Below are positions 26,401-34,797 of a stretch of DNA of 64,000 bases, one piece after another. Location of the stretch: NCBI GenBank assembly GCA_035048485.1, contig CM068581.1, forward strand, positions 7,887,430 through 7,951,429, given 5' to 3'. How positions within the stretch are numbered: position 1 is the first letter of the stretch; each line of letters starts with the position of its first letter. This DNA is from Pteria penguin (Eukaryota > Mollusca > Bivalvia > Pterioida > Pteriidae). The notes below the pieces were generated by a model that made no database searches, was not told the origin of the DNA, and saw only the letters and a program-made list of their open reading frames with translations. Both the position numbers and the translations under genes were made by a program.

Positions 26401-29400
26401 TGCCAGGTTAGTTAGTGTTTCACTTAATTTTTCAACAATAATTATTCTGTGAGTTTGCAATATGGAAGCTAAAGGTAATTAAGCTGCTGCTCCCAGATTA
26501 TCTGCAGTGCAGTCAAAGTGCTTAATCACCAAACTAAGCATGCCCCCTTTCCAGGGTTTACATCATTTATGTAAATAATGGTATGTGTCCAATTTTCGGT
26601 TCACATGAGCAGAGAGCCCACATAACTGATGTGATACATGTAGTGGTGTATTGTCTGACATCTGTACATGTAGTGTATTGTCTGACATCTGTGCATGTAG
26701 TGTATTGTCTGACATCTGTACATGTAGTGTATTGTCTGACATCTGTGCATGTAGTGTATTGTCTGACATCTGTGCATGTAGTGTATTGTCTGACATCTGT
26801 ACATGTAGTGTATTGTCTGACATCTGTGCATGTAGTGTATTGTCTGACATCTGTACATGTAGTGTATTGTCTGACATCTGTGCATGTAGTGTATTGTCTG
26901 ACATCTGTACATGTAGTGTATTGTCTGACATCTGTGCATGTAGTGTATTGTCTGACATCTGTGCATGTAGTGTATTGTCTGACATCTGTACATGTAGTGT
27001 ATTGTCTGACATCTGTGCATGTAGTGTATTGTCTGACATCTGTGCATGTAGTGTATTGTCTGACATCTGTGCATGTAGTGTATTGTCTGACATCTGTACA
27101 TGTAGTGTATTGTCTGACATCTGTGCATGTAGTGTATTGTCTGACATCTGTGCATGTAGTGTATTGTCTGACATCTGTACATGTAGTGTATTGTCTGACA
27201 TCTGTGCATGTAGTGTATTGTCTGACATCTGTGCATGTAGTGTATTGTCTGACATCTGTGCATGTAGTGTATTGTCTGACATCTGTGTATGTAGTGTATT
27301 GTTTGACATCTGTACATGTAGTGTATTGTCTGACATCTGTGCATGTAGTGTATTGTCTGACATCTGTGTATGTAGTGTATTGTCTGACATCTGTGTATGT
27401 AGTGTATTGTTTTACATCTGTACATGTAGTGTATTGTCTGACATCTGTGCATGTAGTGTATTGTCTGACATCTGTGCATGTAGTGTATTGTCTGACATCT
27501 GTGCATGTAGTGTATTGTCTGACATCTGTATATGTAGTGTATTGTTTGACATCTGTACATGTAGTGTATTGTCTGACATCTGTGCATGTAGTGTATTGTC
27601 TGACATCTGTGCATGTAGTGTATTGTCTGACATCTGTGCATGTAGTGTATTGTCTGACATCTGTGCATGTAGTGTATTGTCTGACATCTGTGCATGTAGT
27701 GTATTGTTTGACATCTGTGCCTGTGCTGTTTATAGTTGTAGCTGTGCACTTTCGTTTCATACTGAGATGCTGACCCTAAAGTGAGTGGCAAATATGTGGA
27801 GTAACAAATCTTGTTTGTGTTTTTCCTTCCAAACCATCATAAATACAAGCTGTATAATGTGATAAATGAATGGATTGATTTGTAGTTGTACACTTGTGTT
27901 CTAAACAATTGTTTGGACCTTGGGTGAGGGGCAAATGAATAGGGGAAAAAAATTTGCCCATGCTTCTTCTAAAAGATATATATGATCTGATTGTTTTTAA
28001 ACCATTATGGATATAAGTGATTTAATCGTGCTTCATGAATGGGTATGCTTGTAAATGTGCAATTGTGTTTCAAATATGGGGTTTGCCCTTTCTGAACTAA
28101 TATACACACCTGATCTAATGATGGTCTATGAATGAGTATGACTTGTAGGTATGTACATGGGATTGGCCTTCGAGAGTCAAAGGGTTATATAATCTGGCCA
28201 TCAGCAATGTCCTATATTTAGTCTACCACTAGTGTTACCCGAGGGGACTATAGGTTTCCACTGTCTGTCTGTCCATTCGTCCATCTGTCTGTCATGCTGC
28301 TTTTCCAGACTCTTCTTGGCCATGCTTACAGATATCAGACTGAAACTTCGTAGCAAACTTCCCCATGAGGAGTTACAGATCAAGTTTGACATTGATCATG
28401 GTTGACATACTTTTTTCCAGAGTTATTGCCTTTGTTCAAAATCAAGCACTTTAAAAAGCTCTGGTTTTTTCCCAAGTGTTATAAATTTTTATGCATAAAT
28501 ATATCATATTCTTAATGTTGAAGGTTATTGTAATCAGAATTAAGTAAATTATGATGGGTGTCCTTGCTAAACAAATGTTGATATGAGTTTTAATAGCTTG
28601 CGTATTTACGACCTACTAAATGCTGTGCTACGATAATTTAACAGGGAAATAATATCTAGAACCTTACTGAATACACGTTTTTGAGTTATTTACTATGGTT
28701 CATATATTCCTCTTGAAAGACATATGCTTTTACGTAACTGCAATAAAAAGAAATAAAAAGACATTTCATTACATGCCATTTTTATCAATTCTGTCAGAAG
28801 TGCTATGATTTAAATACATTAATAGTTATTCCTGCTGCATCTTTTCTATATTTTTTCTTTCTCAGTCAAGACATAGATATAAGACTGTATAGAGAAAGGA
28901 CCACTGGTTTAATATTTGCATTGATATTATGCTATTGGTTATTCCAGGAAAACACAGAGTGACAGCTCATGACATACTGGAAATTTTATTCACATCTGCT
29001 GAAGCACCATCTAATCCTCCTCCAAGAATTTTTAATCCCCCAGTCCTTCCTCAAAGTCCTCTTAAACGGATTGCATCAAATTTATCTGGATATCAAAATG
29101 CACTCTCTAGCAGACAATCTGAGATGTCTTTAGAGAAGAGACAAAACACTAATAATACATCAGCTTCTGCACCCCAGCAGTCAGAAAAAAATCAGAACTT
29201 GGATAACATTTTAATGCCTGCATCCCAGCAGTCAGAAGAGAAACAGAATTCTGTCAATTCTTCAGCTCCTTCACCTCAGCAGTCAGAAACCAGAACAAAC
29301 TCTGGTCTGTATTTTGGATTTAATGCTGTAATGAAACAAATTTACCACAATTAATCTCAGTCTAAGGTTTCTATTTTGCTGTTCTCCATCTGTCACTGTT

Positions 29401-32400
29401 AAATTTCTTGGTGCCCTCAAATGTTCATATTGATTTCTTACGGTCTTTGTTTAATTTAGGAACTTTAACATTTTTTCAGTCTCCTGTTGTAAAGTTTGTC
29501 TTGTATCCACTGAATTTTAATGCTTTAGTATCATTAATTTATGTACAGTTCACTCTTAAAAAGTCAAATTCAAAGGACCAAAAGAAATAGTTATCAGGGG
29601 TTTGACTTTTCATCACCCTTTCCATTACACTTGAACAATGAAAAAGTTTTATTTAACCAGTTATCTGTGTTCTTGCAAGCGATAATAAACTGTGATTGTT
29701 TAATTTTGTAGATGATCAGAACAACTTAGGTACAAATGCCTCTGAAGAACAACAAAGGACACTTGAAGGTTAGAGTTTGTAGTCAATTTTTAGGGTGCCT
29801 TAGCCAAAGGCTTAAGTGGGCTATTATAATCAGACTTCATCAAATATTCATCCATTTGGCATAAACATTTTAACTCACTTGTGCCAAAGACATAAGTGAG
29901 CTATAGTCATTGTTACACAACCATCAGTCTATCCACGATCTGTTAACTGGATCTTTTAAAATTTCATCAGAACCACTGAAGAAACTTTGATGAAACTTGG
30001 TAAGGATGAAAAACAAAAAGTTCCTTCAAATGTTTTGTTTTTTGGACCGATTCTAAAGGGATGTATTAAGGGCAAACAACGTACAGTTGGGCGCAATTCT
30101 AACATAACATTCATGTTAACGTGGAAAGAATTTGCAAGGGCTATTTGTATATTATACAGTGAAAACTGTCCAAAGCAAACAAAGTTAAAATCGCTATGTT
30201 TACATAAGCCATACTGCTGTTTGAAATGACACTTGGTATTCAGTATATAGCTTTTGGATGTATCCTTGATTAACATGTAAACATTCACCTTGTATGGCTC
30301 TACTACATATCCATGTTGTTGATCTTTTATTGAATTTGAAACCATTTCACAGGTATAATTGAAATCAGCAGATAAAGAAAATTTATGTGTATGTCCCCTG
30401 CAACGAAGAAGGTGGGGTATATTGGAATCACCTTGACTGTCCGTCCGTCTGTCTGATGACACATTATTCACTTTTCCATAGATATCATTGATATTTTAGA
30501 TTTAGCTTTATAATCACTTAATTTATGCACCTCCAATTTTCATCTCCTTGAAGCTATTTTGAACATTTTTGGGGTGTATTTGCCATTTTTGTGACAGTTC
30601 TCTAGATACAACCTTGTCGAGAGTTTTCCCATTTACCCATTTTCATCTCTTTGAAGCCATTGTAAGTATTTTTTGTTGTTTTTACCATTTTTGTGACTTG
30701 GTACTTTAGATACATTGTTGTCCTGAGTTTTTATACGCCCGTCATTAGACGGGACGTATTATGTTATGGCGCTGTCTGTGCGTCTGGGGTCATGTTTTCC
30801 GGACTTTTTTTGCCATCTCTCAAGATATTGAGTTGAAATTTGGTATATAGCTTTATTACAAGTGGCGTCAGTACCAGTTATAGTTTTGTTACAATTGACC
30901 TATTTTTGACAGATTTATGGCCCTTGGACTTATAAATTTCAAAATTTTTTTAAAAATTCATTAAAAATCTATTTTTTGTCAAAACATTAGGAAATTTCTC
31001 ATGAAACAAGTAAAGTGTACCAACTATCACATATGTCACAGTTTTTAATATCTTTTTTTTTTCATTTTTGAGAAATTTATAATTTTAGGGGCGGGGGTGA
31101 CCATATGTCCTAGATCATGTTTTCTGGACTTTTTTTGCCGTCTTTCAAGATATTGAGTTGAAATTTAGTATATAGCTTTATATCAAGCAACGTCAGCACC
31201 AGTTCAAGTTTTGTTACGATTGACTTACTTTTGATGGATTTATGGCCCTTGGACTTATAAATTTCAAGATTTTTTCAGAAATTCATTAAAAATCTATTTA
31301 ATTTTGTCAAAAAATTTTCAGTAATTCATTAAAATTCTATTTTTTGTCAAAATATTATGAAATTTATCATGATACACGTGAAATGTACCAACTATCATAT
31401 ATGTTATGGGTTTTAATATCTTTTACTTCATTTTTGAGAAATTCATGATTTAGGGGGGGGGGGTGACCATATGTCCTAGGTTATGTTTTCTGGACATTTT
31501 TTTGCCGTCTTTCAAGATATTGAGTTGAAACTTGGCATATAGCTTTATTTCAAGTGGCGTCAGTGCCAGTTCGAGTTTTGTTACAATCGACCTACTTGGA
31601 TTTATGGCCCTTGGACTTATAAATTTCAAGATTTTTTCAAAAATTCATTAAAAATCTATTTAATTTTGTCAAAACATTATGAAATTTATCATGAAACAAG
31701 TAAAATGTACCAACTATCACATGTGTTGCAGGTTTTAATATCTTTTTCTTCATTTTTGAGAAATTTGTAATTTGAGGGGGGGCGGGGAGGGGTGACCATA
31801 TGTCTTAGGTCATGTTTTCCGGACTTTTTTTGCCGTCTTTCAAGATATTGAGCTTAAATTTGGTATATAGCTTTATTCCAAGCGGCGTCAGTACCAGTTT
31901 GAGTTTTGTTACGATTGACCTACTTTTGATGGATTTATGGCCCTTGGACTTGTAAATTTCAAGATTTTTTCAGAAATTTATTAAAAATCTATTTAATTTT
32001 GTCAAAACATTATGAAATTTATCATGAAACAAGTAAAATGTACCAACTATCACATATGTTACGGGTTTTAATATCTTTTTTTTCATTTTTGAGAAATTTA
32101 TAATTTTAGGGGGGGGGGGTGTGACCATATGTCCTAGGTAATGTTTTCCGGACTTTTTTTTGCCGTCTTTCGAGATATTGAGCTGAAATTTGGTATAAAG
32201 CTTTATTCCAAGCGGCGTCAGTACCACTTCGAGTTTTGTTAAGATTGACCTACTTTTGACGGATTTATGGCCTTTGGACTTATAAATTTTAAGATTTTGT
32301 TTTGAAAATTCATTAAAAATCTAATTCTTGTAAAAACATTATGATATTTACCATGAAACAAGTAAAATGTACCAACTTCCACATATTTTACAGGTATTGA

Positions 32401-34797
32401 TATCTTTATTTTCATTTTTGAAAAATTTATAATTTTAGGAGGGGGGGAGGACTAGTTCTAAAAAATTTCAAGTTTTTTTTTGCAGGTCAAGTTCCAAGAT
32501 GGGTTGGATAGGACCATTTCTGCAGGAGTTATTGCCCTTTGACTTATTCCTATGATAAAATGCTATGAAACGCAATTAACTTCAGTAAACGTCAGATGTT
32601 TTTCATGAAAATCATGCCAAATGCGAAATGATCCTGTCAGAATTAAGCGACGGGCGTATTATGCCACGATAGGCGTTGCTCTTGTTCTCATTTGCCCTCC
32701 CATAGATTTCATTTGAAATTAATTGAAATTACAGATTTAACTTTATTACACATAAAGATGTACATCTCCCATTTTCGTCTATGTGGAGCCATTTTTATGC
32801 CCCTGCCATGAAATAGCCAGGGGCATATAGTGTTACCCTGTTCCATCATTCTTTCCTTCGGTCCTCATTGATAGTTTCTGCTCATTCTCTCTTTCAAGGT
32901 TTGATGGATTAAATTGATATTGAAAATATAGATTATCAAGGGAAAATGTAGGTCAAGTTCGAATATGGTTGTGGTCCAGTAATTTATGGCAGAGTTATTG
33001 CCCTTGAACATAGAAAATTTCTTAAAAATGACAGTTTTACACCCATTTACTTGGTGAAGGTTTGATGGATTAAATTGATATGGGGTATACAGATATATCA
33101 TAGATTTATCTTTATTATCACATAAAGATGTGAATCTCCTGTTTTCATCAATGTGGAGCCATTTTTATTCCCTCTGCCATGAAATGGTTGGGGCATATAG
33201 TGTTACCCTGTTCCGTCATTCTGTCCTTCCATCCTTTTGTCATCATTGAATTTCCGCTCATTTTCTCTTTGAAGGTTTGATGGATTAAATTGATATTAGG
33301 TATACAGATGTATCAAGGGAAAATGCAGGTCAAGTTTGAATATGAACTTGACTAAGGGGTTTTAATATACGGTGCAAATGTATATCATGACCTTGACCTA
33401 GATCCACTGTTAGTCTTTTCAGAAATTTGTTGTTCTCCAATTTTGCTACTGCGGGGTGTTTTTGTCCTAATACGACAGATCTAGTGTTGTTTTGTTGTAC
33501 CAACATATTTATTAAATTACCTACTTACTATTAAATTACTACATAATTAAATGAATGAAAATGTTATTAATTTATAATAGACGTAATTGTACCTCATGAC
33601 TGTCCACTTAAGTCTTAATCAGATCGTTTCTGTGCAAAGTTGAGCTATGCCGTTTATATAGTCTAGTGTACTTATATAAATACACATATGTGTGTCTTCA
33701 CGATAAAAGCACCAAGCTCTGTTGGCCGAATTTTTGCAAATCTGCTCTTAATTTGATAAGCAGCGGGCATCAAAAATTCGTTTTAAGACTATGATTCCTA
33801 CAACTATTTAGATATGGTAATGAAACTTCTTACAAACATACTCCTCGTGAGCTGAGGCTTTGTCATATTGATTTTGAGATCAAAGGTCAAAGTCATAGGG
33901 CCTTGATGAGCGAAAATGTTTTTTCTGGGCTATAACTGTATTTACACTTCACATGTTGTTATGTTGTGGATTTGCCATATTGATTTCAGTATCAAAAGTT
34001 CAAGGTCGTAAGGCCTTGGTAAGTGAATATGGTTTTTGGACTATAATTGTATTTTATTTAATACATTAGTGTGATAATTATAAATTTAGAGGGCAGTGAC
34101 TCTAATTACAATATATCTAAATGAGATAATTACAGATTTCTCTACTCCCTCTCCCCTCTTTTTGTAATTTTTTATTGTTTTTAGTGGGGTTTTTTTTATG
34201 AAGAATGCCTAAGCTTTGGATGTATTTTCTCCAGTGTTACAATGACATTACATATTTTTGTACATAATTTCTTCTACTCATGTATGTGCTAATACATGAG
34301 CAGTTTTTGAGGAAATATTTATTTTAGAAAGATGAATATAAAATTATATAATTATTTACATGTATTTACTTGCTTTCAGATCTCTAATATAATGTTTTAT
34401 CTTTGCATTGCTACATAAGAAAAATTAACAGATAAATCCATCAGAAAAATCCAGGTTCTTGGATTTAAATTACAGTATTTGTTTATTTTCATTGAAAGTA
34501 AAATTATCCTGTCGGAAAAAAAATTATGCCAGAATAGATCTTAGCTGTTGAAATTAAGATTATTGTAAGATAATTTAATAATATATTATTGTACTTGTAG
34601 AGTTAAAATCACTTCAAGAAGAAAATAATCAGTTAAAAGAGCAGATAATATGCAAAATCTGTATGGACAACAATGTGGAGGTAGCCTTCCTCCCTTGTGG
34701 CCATCTTGCTTGTTGCAGAGAATGTGCTCCAGCCATGAGGAAGTGCCCCATCTGTAGAGAATTCGTGAAAGGCACAGTCAAAACTTTCCTGGTTTAA
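3122..34797 (+). CDS. Inhibitor-of-apoptosis E3 ubiquitin ligase (BIR-BIR-UBA-RING), BIRC2/3/XIAP-like; 5' end not identified
   Basis: Twelve exons: 3122-5401, 6441-6619, 9852-9937, 15573-15917, 19355-19553, 21838-21911, 23766-23861, 23992-24040, 25835-25966, 28948-29304, 29712-29768, 34601-34797. All introns are GT-AG and all phases join, giving about 1,349 visible residues. Domains: low-complexity N-terminal region (1-690) with SPDYSK repeats (about 160-290); BIR1 (about 695-770); Thr/Pro-rich linker; canonical BIR2 (about 985-1075) with [18 protein letters not shown] and [11 protein letters not shown]-type domain (about 1105-1160); short Gln/Glu-rich helix and C3HC4 RING (about 1297-1336) ending in KTFLV. 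The architecture is known for IAPs that bind caspases or IAP-binding-motif proteins through BIRs, bind ubiquitin through UBA and transfer ubiquitin through RING. Family members of this layout are usually about half this length; the excess is N-terminal. The first exon opens at a strong acceptor (TTTGTACAG), so an upstream initiator exon is expected; an ATG at 3096 in the same frame is the alternative start. Confidence 0.9.
3600..3993 (+). repeat. Coding 18-bp repeat, hexapeptide SPDYSK (about 22 copies)
   Basis: In-frame repeat of S-P-D-Y-S-(K/D/Q), with variants [18 protein letters not shown]. One unit is shortened so that SPDYS is directly followed by PDYSK, still in frame. All length changes are multiples of three. 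Each unit offers an SP site that could be phosphorylated by proline-directed kinases (inference). Confidence 0.95.
5830..6165. repeat. Decayed dispersed repeat, copy 1
   Basis: Shares phrases such as TTTAGATAAAATTGAATTTGG, GGGCATTTCC and ATGACAAAATGAATTTGATAG with 12510-12850. Both copies are diverged. In IAP intron 1; the rest of that intron (5402-6440) shows nothing else. Confidence 0.4.
6441..6619 (+). CDS. IAP exon 2: end of BIR1 and linker
   Basis: Opens after TCTGTTACAG and completes the BIR with (R)[13 protein letters not shown], a typical end of IAP BIR domains (C-x-F-x-x-G followed by NVP). A Gln/Ser-rich linker follows. The donor is CAG|GTTGGT; the last base G joins GA of the next exon. 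Confidence 0.85.
6790..7160. mobile_element. Decayed copy of the GCCCGTCATTAGACGG family (family C)
   Basis: Starts ATGCCTGTCATAGACGGATG, matching in order the start of the element at 30728 (TACGCCCGTCATTAGACGGG). Contains an AGTATCAAGGTCATTTAGGGG phrase. In IAP intron 2. Confidence 0.45.
7768..7809 (+). mobile_element. Solo 3' end of a GGGCCTCTTGT-type element (family B)
   Basis: CTCAGGTGATTTATCTATATAGGCCCACTTGGGCCCCTTGTT matches the right end at 9245-9281. No left end is visible near it. Confidence 0.55.
8075..9281 (+). mobile_element. Complete non-autonomous element with GCTCACCTGAG ends (family B)
   Basis: Left end TTTTTAGCTCACCTGAGCC followed by AAGGCTCAAGTGAGCTATAG (a hairpin); right end CTCAGGTGAGCGATATAGGC then CCACTTGGGCCTCTTGTT. 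The inverted terminal phrase is CTCACCTGAG/CTCAGGTGAG. Interior 1.2 kb, poly-G at 8636-8643, no coding. Other copies or ends: 7768, 12857/15390, 20771, 29798, 29870, 56237. A common repeat type in bivalves to my knowledge. Confidence 0.65.
9852..9937 (+). CDS. IAP exon 3: acidic/Gln-rich linker
   Basis: 86 bp between GCAATTCCAG and GTAAGA. It encodes [18 protein letters not shown] and then further EQ-rich residues, probably helical. There is no domain of its own; the phase fits both neighbours. Confidence 0.75.
10285..10520. mobile_element. Decayed element with GTCTGTTTGTC tract (family D)
   Basis: AGGGCCCTGCCATATGGCAG followed by ATAGTAATCACTCTGTCTG resembles the start at 32793 (ATGCCCCTGCCATGAAATAG). 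In IAP intron 3; no coding. Confidence 0.45.
10866..12070. mobile_element. 1.2-kb inverted-repeat MITE-like element
   Basis: Left end GTGCCATATGTACAAAGATTCG and the reverse complement of the right end, GGGCCAATATGTACAAAAGTTCG, align over the terminal 200 bp or so. Both arms are built of short CTCGTAAGT / ACTTACGAGT units. The middle (11150-11900) is non-coding. Non-autonomous DNA transposon or foldback element; family not assigned. Confidence 0.65.
12510..12850. repeat. Decayed dispersed repeat, copy 2
   Basis: Same order of phrases as 5830-6165 (GACATTTCCCA, GAGCTGAGTAGAGTATG, ATGACAAAATAAATCTGATAG). Class unknown. Confidence 0.4.
12857..15390 (+). mobile_element. Family B element interrupted by a retroelement remnant
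   Basis: Left end TTTTTAACTCACATGAGCTA at 12857 and right end CTCAGGTGAGTGATAAAGCC at 15358-15385 look like the borders of one family B copy. Between them lies the reverse-transcriptase remnant at 13540-14990. Sequence is diverged, so the pairing of ends is an inference. Confidence 0.4.
13540..14990 (-). mobile_element. Reverse-transcriptase retroelement remnant
   Basis: Minus strand, broken by stops and frameshifts. Readable pieces in order: [16 protein letters not shown] (about 14690), [55 protein letters not shown] (about 14480), [32 protein letters not shown] (about 14200) and HGPEPHS...[12 protein letters not shown]. This order is that of an RT-containing ORF type common in mollusc and cnidarian genomes that I cannot assign to a named clade. 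The tail recurs on the other strand at 55690-56270. Confidence 0.6.
15573..15917 (+). CDS. IAP exon 4: Thr/Pro/Gln-rich linker between BIR1 and BIR2
   Basis: 345 bp in phase 0 at both ends (TCAACAG acceptor, CCA|GTGAGT donor). It encodes a disordered linker with repeated (V/I)TPQ, VTLQP and VTQQ-type motifs. A methionine at 15597 exists but is not a start, since the frame runs back to the acceptor. Confidence 0.8.
16004..16186. mobile_element. Short hairpin MITE
   Basis: AATAGACCTTTTTCCTTTAA at the left and TTAAAGGAAAAAGGTCTATT at the right are perfect inverted repeats; the inner arms (ACATTGGACGGCAAA / TTTGCCGTCCAATGTTACAG) also match. About 180 bp overall, with a loop carrying two TGACGT sites. 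In IAP intron 4. Confidence 0.85.
16193..16330. repeat. Three tandem copies of a roughly 50-bp unit
   Basis: Unit key: TGATGTTATAACACCACATT, then GTACTTGGAACACT. Starts at about 16202, 16256 and 16304. Directly follows the hairpin MITE. Confidence 0.8.
16648..16676. repeat. (AT)n microsatellite
   Basis: About 14 uninterrupted AT pairs. Confidence 0.9.
16850..19050. repeat. 90-bp minisatellite (about 24 copies) in IAP intron 4
   Basis: Unit of 90 bp with ATTGATTGATATCAGTATGC, CTATAATGAAGCCTACAGTG and GCCAGATGTTATGGCAAGGT. Copies vary at a few positions (GATTAATAT/GACTGATAT; GATGTCT/GATGCCT), and a few carry a TACATGTATCAG insertion of six bases. Length is a multiple of three, so long open frames arise, but stop codons occur in many units; not a gene. 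Confidence 0.95.
19355..19553 (+). CDS. IAP exon 5: first half of BIR2
   Basis: Starts after ATGTACAG. Encodes [20 protein letters not shown], then RISSFQGWP and [12 protein letters not shown]: the conserved front half of a type II BIR with its Arg, Phe and GFYY signature residues. It ends with one base of a Gly codon (GCAG|GTGGAA). Confidence 0.9.
19845..20535. repeat. 48-bp minisatellite (about 14 copies) in IAP intron 5
   Basis: Unit key: GGAAGCATCATAAACAAAGA then GTAGGATAATGAGATAGGAT. The first copies carry an extra ATAATATGATATGAAC block, so the array has two length classes. Confidence 0.9.
20771..21290. mobile_element. Decayed family B-like repeat with internal copies
   Basis: Starts TAGCTCACCTCGAGGAAGTT...AGGAGCTTATGC. 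Three diverged copies follow of a phrase with ACTCAGTATTGGAGAAAGTA and TTCATCTTGGGATGCTG (about 20850, 21010, 21160). No coding. In IAP intron 5. Confidence 0.45.
21838..21911 (+). CDS. IAP exon 6: zinc-binding core of BIR2
   Basis: 74 bp encoding [20 protein letters not shown] and GDDPW. It carries the CxxC zinc ligands and the GLRNWE.GDDPW segment that lines the IAP-binding-motif groove in related BIR domains. Confidence 0.93.
22205..23465. repeat. 48-bp minisatellite (about 26 copies) in IAP intron 6
   Basis: Unit key: TGTCTTGTCTTAGTTTGTGG, CTGAGAGGTCACTGTGTGGG, CATGCTGG. The period is a multiple of three, which gives a false 371-codon frame on the minus strand (a Thr-Gln-His repeat) and others; none is supported as a gene. 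It lies between the two exons carrying the BIR2 zinc ligands. Confidence 0.95.
23515..23645 (+). mobile_element. Decayed SINE 3' part
   Basis: CATCATGTGGGTCCAATTG and GCATCAGTTAGATGCCATCA, CCATATAAGTAAAATAATG match in order the 3' half of the SINE at 40601 (GGGTGGGTCC; GCATCAGACAGATGCCGTCA; CCATATACGTGAAATATTCG). The tRNA head is missing. Confidence 0.55.
23766..23861 (+). CDS. IAP exon 7: end of BIR2
   Basis: Encodes [20 protein letters not shown] and a following amphipathic helix. It gives the His and last Cys of the BIR zinc site in the normal H-x6-C spacing, sixteen residues after the CxxC. Phase 0 at both ends. Confidence 0.92.
23992..24040 (+). CDS. IAP exon 8: short linker
   Basis: 49 bp encoding [16 protein letters not shown] plus one base. 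The donor AA|GTAAGT and the acceptor TTATAG are good. It links BIR2 to the UBA segment and has no domain of its own. Confidence 0.75.
24355..24600. repeat. (CATA)n-like low-complexity tract
   Basis: Imperfect ATACATACAT repeats with five ATTCAACCATTTACATACAT-like longer units of about 60 bp. In IAP intron 8. Confidence 0.8.
25175..25565. mobile_element. Decayed element with ATACCCCCATCGTCATCATC start
   Basis: Starts TGTCATACCCCCATCGTCAT, contains two diverged copies of a phrase ending TTTGCCAGGACCTTTCATTG / GTGACATGACCTTTCATTAC, and ends GACAACTCTTGTTT. Resembles the style of families A-D. No coding; IAP intron 8. Confidence 0.4.
25835..25966 (+). CDS. IAP exon 9: UBA-type domain, first part
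   Basis: Encodes [20 protein letters not shown] and following [10 protein letters not shown]. The MGY loop followed by helices is the UBA signature found between the BIRs and RING of cIAP/XIAP-type proteins. It ends G|GTAAAT after GACCT. Confidence 0.9.
26638..27732. repeat. 27-bp minisatellite (about 40 copies) in IAP intron 9
   Basis: Unit: TGTATTGTCTGACATCTG plus T(A/G)CATGTAG. No spacers, so not CRISPR. Because 27 is a multiple of three and the unit has no stop in most frames, open frames of 275-397 codons appear in five frames on both strands; none is a gene. Variant order is not random (see findings). Confidence 0.97.
28225..28450. mobile_element. Decayed element with GTCTGTCTGTCC tract
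   Basis: TTACCCGAGGGGACTATAGG, then CTGTCTGTCTGTCCATTCGT. Family A/D style left end; the right end is not identified. IAP intron 9. Confidence 0.4.
28948..29304 (+). CDS. IAP exon 10: end of UBA domain and Ser/Gln-rich linker
   Basis: Begins (G)[18 protein letters not shown], the last UBA helix, and continues into a Pro/Ser/Gln-rich linker. Three copies of a phrase like SA(P)S(P)QQSE(K)..N occur at about 29160-29300, a small internal coding repeat. It ends TCTG|GTCTGT. Confidence 0.85.
29712..29768 (+). CDS. IAP exon 11: short linker
   Basis: 57 bp encoding (D)[18 protein letters not shown]. Acceptor TTTTGTAG, donor GAAG|GTTAGA. The phase joins exons 10 and 12 exactly. Confidence 0.75.
29798..30470. 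mobile_element. Stacked partial family B and A copies in IAP intron 11
   Basis: Two B-type left ends (GGGTGCCTTAGCCAAAGGCTTAAGTGGGCTAT at about 29792-29825 and TAACTCACTTGTGCCAAAGACATAAGTGAGCTATAG at about 29872-29905, each written here across two phrases) are followed at 30395-30470 by an A-type end with GTCCGTCCGTCTGTCTG. Decayed; no coding. Confidence 0.45.
30728..32692 (+). mobile_element. Composite element with five internal copies of a roughly 330-bp unit (family C)
   Basis: Left end TATACGCCCGTCATTAGACG, GGACGTATTATG (hairpin); right end CGACGGGCGTATTATGCCAC then GATAGGCGTTGCTCTTGTT. Inside, five copies of a unit start near 30791, 31118, 31473, 31812 and 32140, each with TTTTTTTGCCGTCTTTCAAG, ATTTATGGCCCTTGGACTTA and a poly-G tract before TGACCATATGTCCTAGG. 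No protein is encoded. Confidence 0.7.
32793..33490 (+). mobile_element. Family D element with duplicated left part
   Basis: ATGCCCCTGCCATGAAATAG and CCAGGGGCATATAGTGTTAC at 32797; a second left part at about 33170 (CTCTGCCATGAAATGGTTGG). Right end GCGGGGTGTTTTTGTCCTAA. No coding. Confidence 0.55.
33491..34600. other. Rest of IAP intron 11
   Basis: Two diverged copies of a phrase with TTGCCATATTGATTT and AGTATCAAAAGTTCAAGGTC (about 33850 and 33965) mark another decayed repeat. The remainder is AT-rich; nothing else is recognised. Confidence 0.35.
34601..34797 (+). CDS. IAP exon 12: RING finger and stop
   Basis: Encodes a short helix ([15 protein letters not shown]), then a C3HC4 [27 protein letters not shown], ending KGTVKTFLV and TAA at 34795-34797. 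In known IAPs the RING dimerises and recruits E2, and the last hydrophobic residues matter for dimer activity; the tail is preserved here. The intron before it is about 4.8 kb and full of repeats. Confidence 0.95.

Noticed and set aside
26638..27732. CRISPR array
   Set aside because: Direct tandem copies with no spacers, in an intron of a eukaryotic gene. The same holds for the 30-bp array at 51.5-53.7 kb.
26563..27791. Open frames of 275-397 codons in five frames on both strands
   Set aside because: All are produced by one 27-bp unit without stop codons; coding in five frames at once is not credible.
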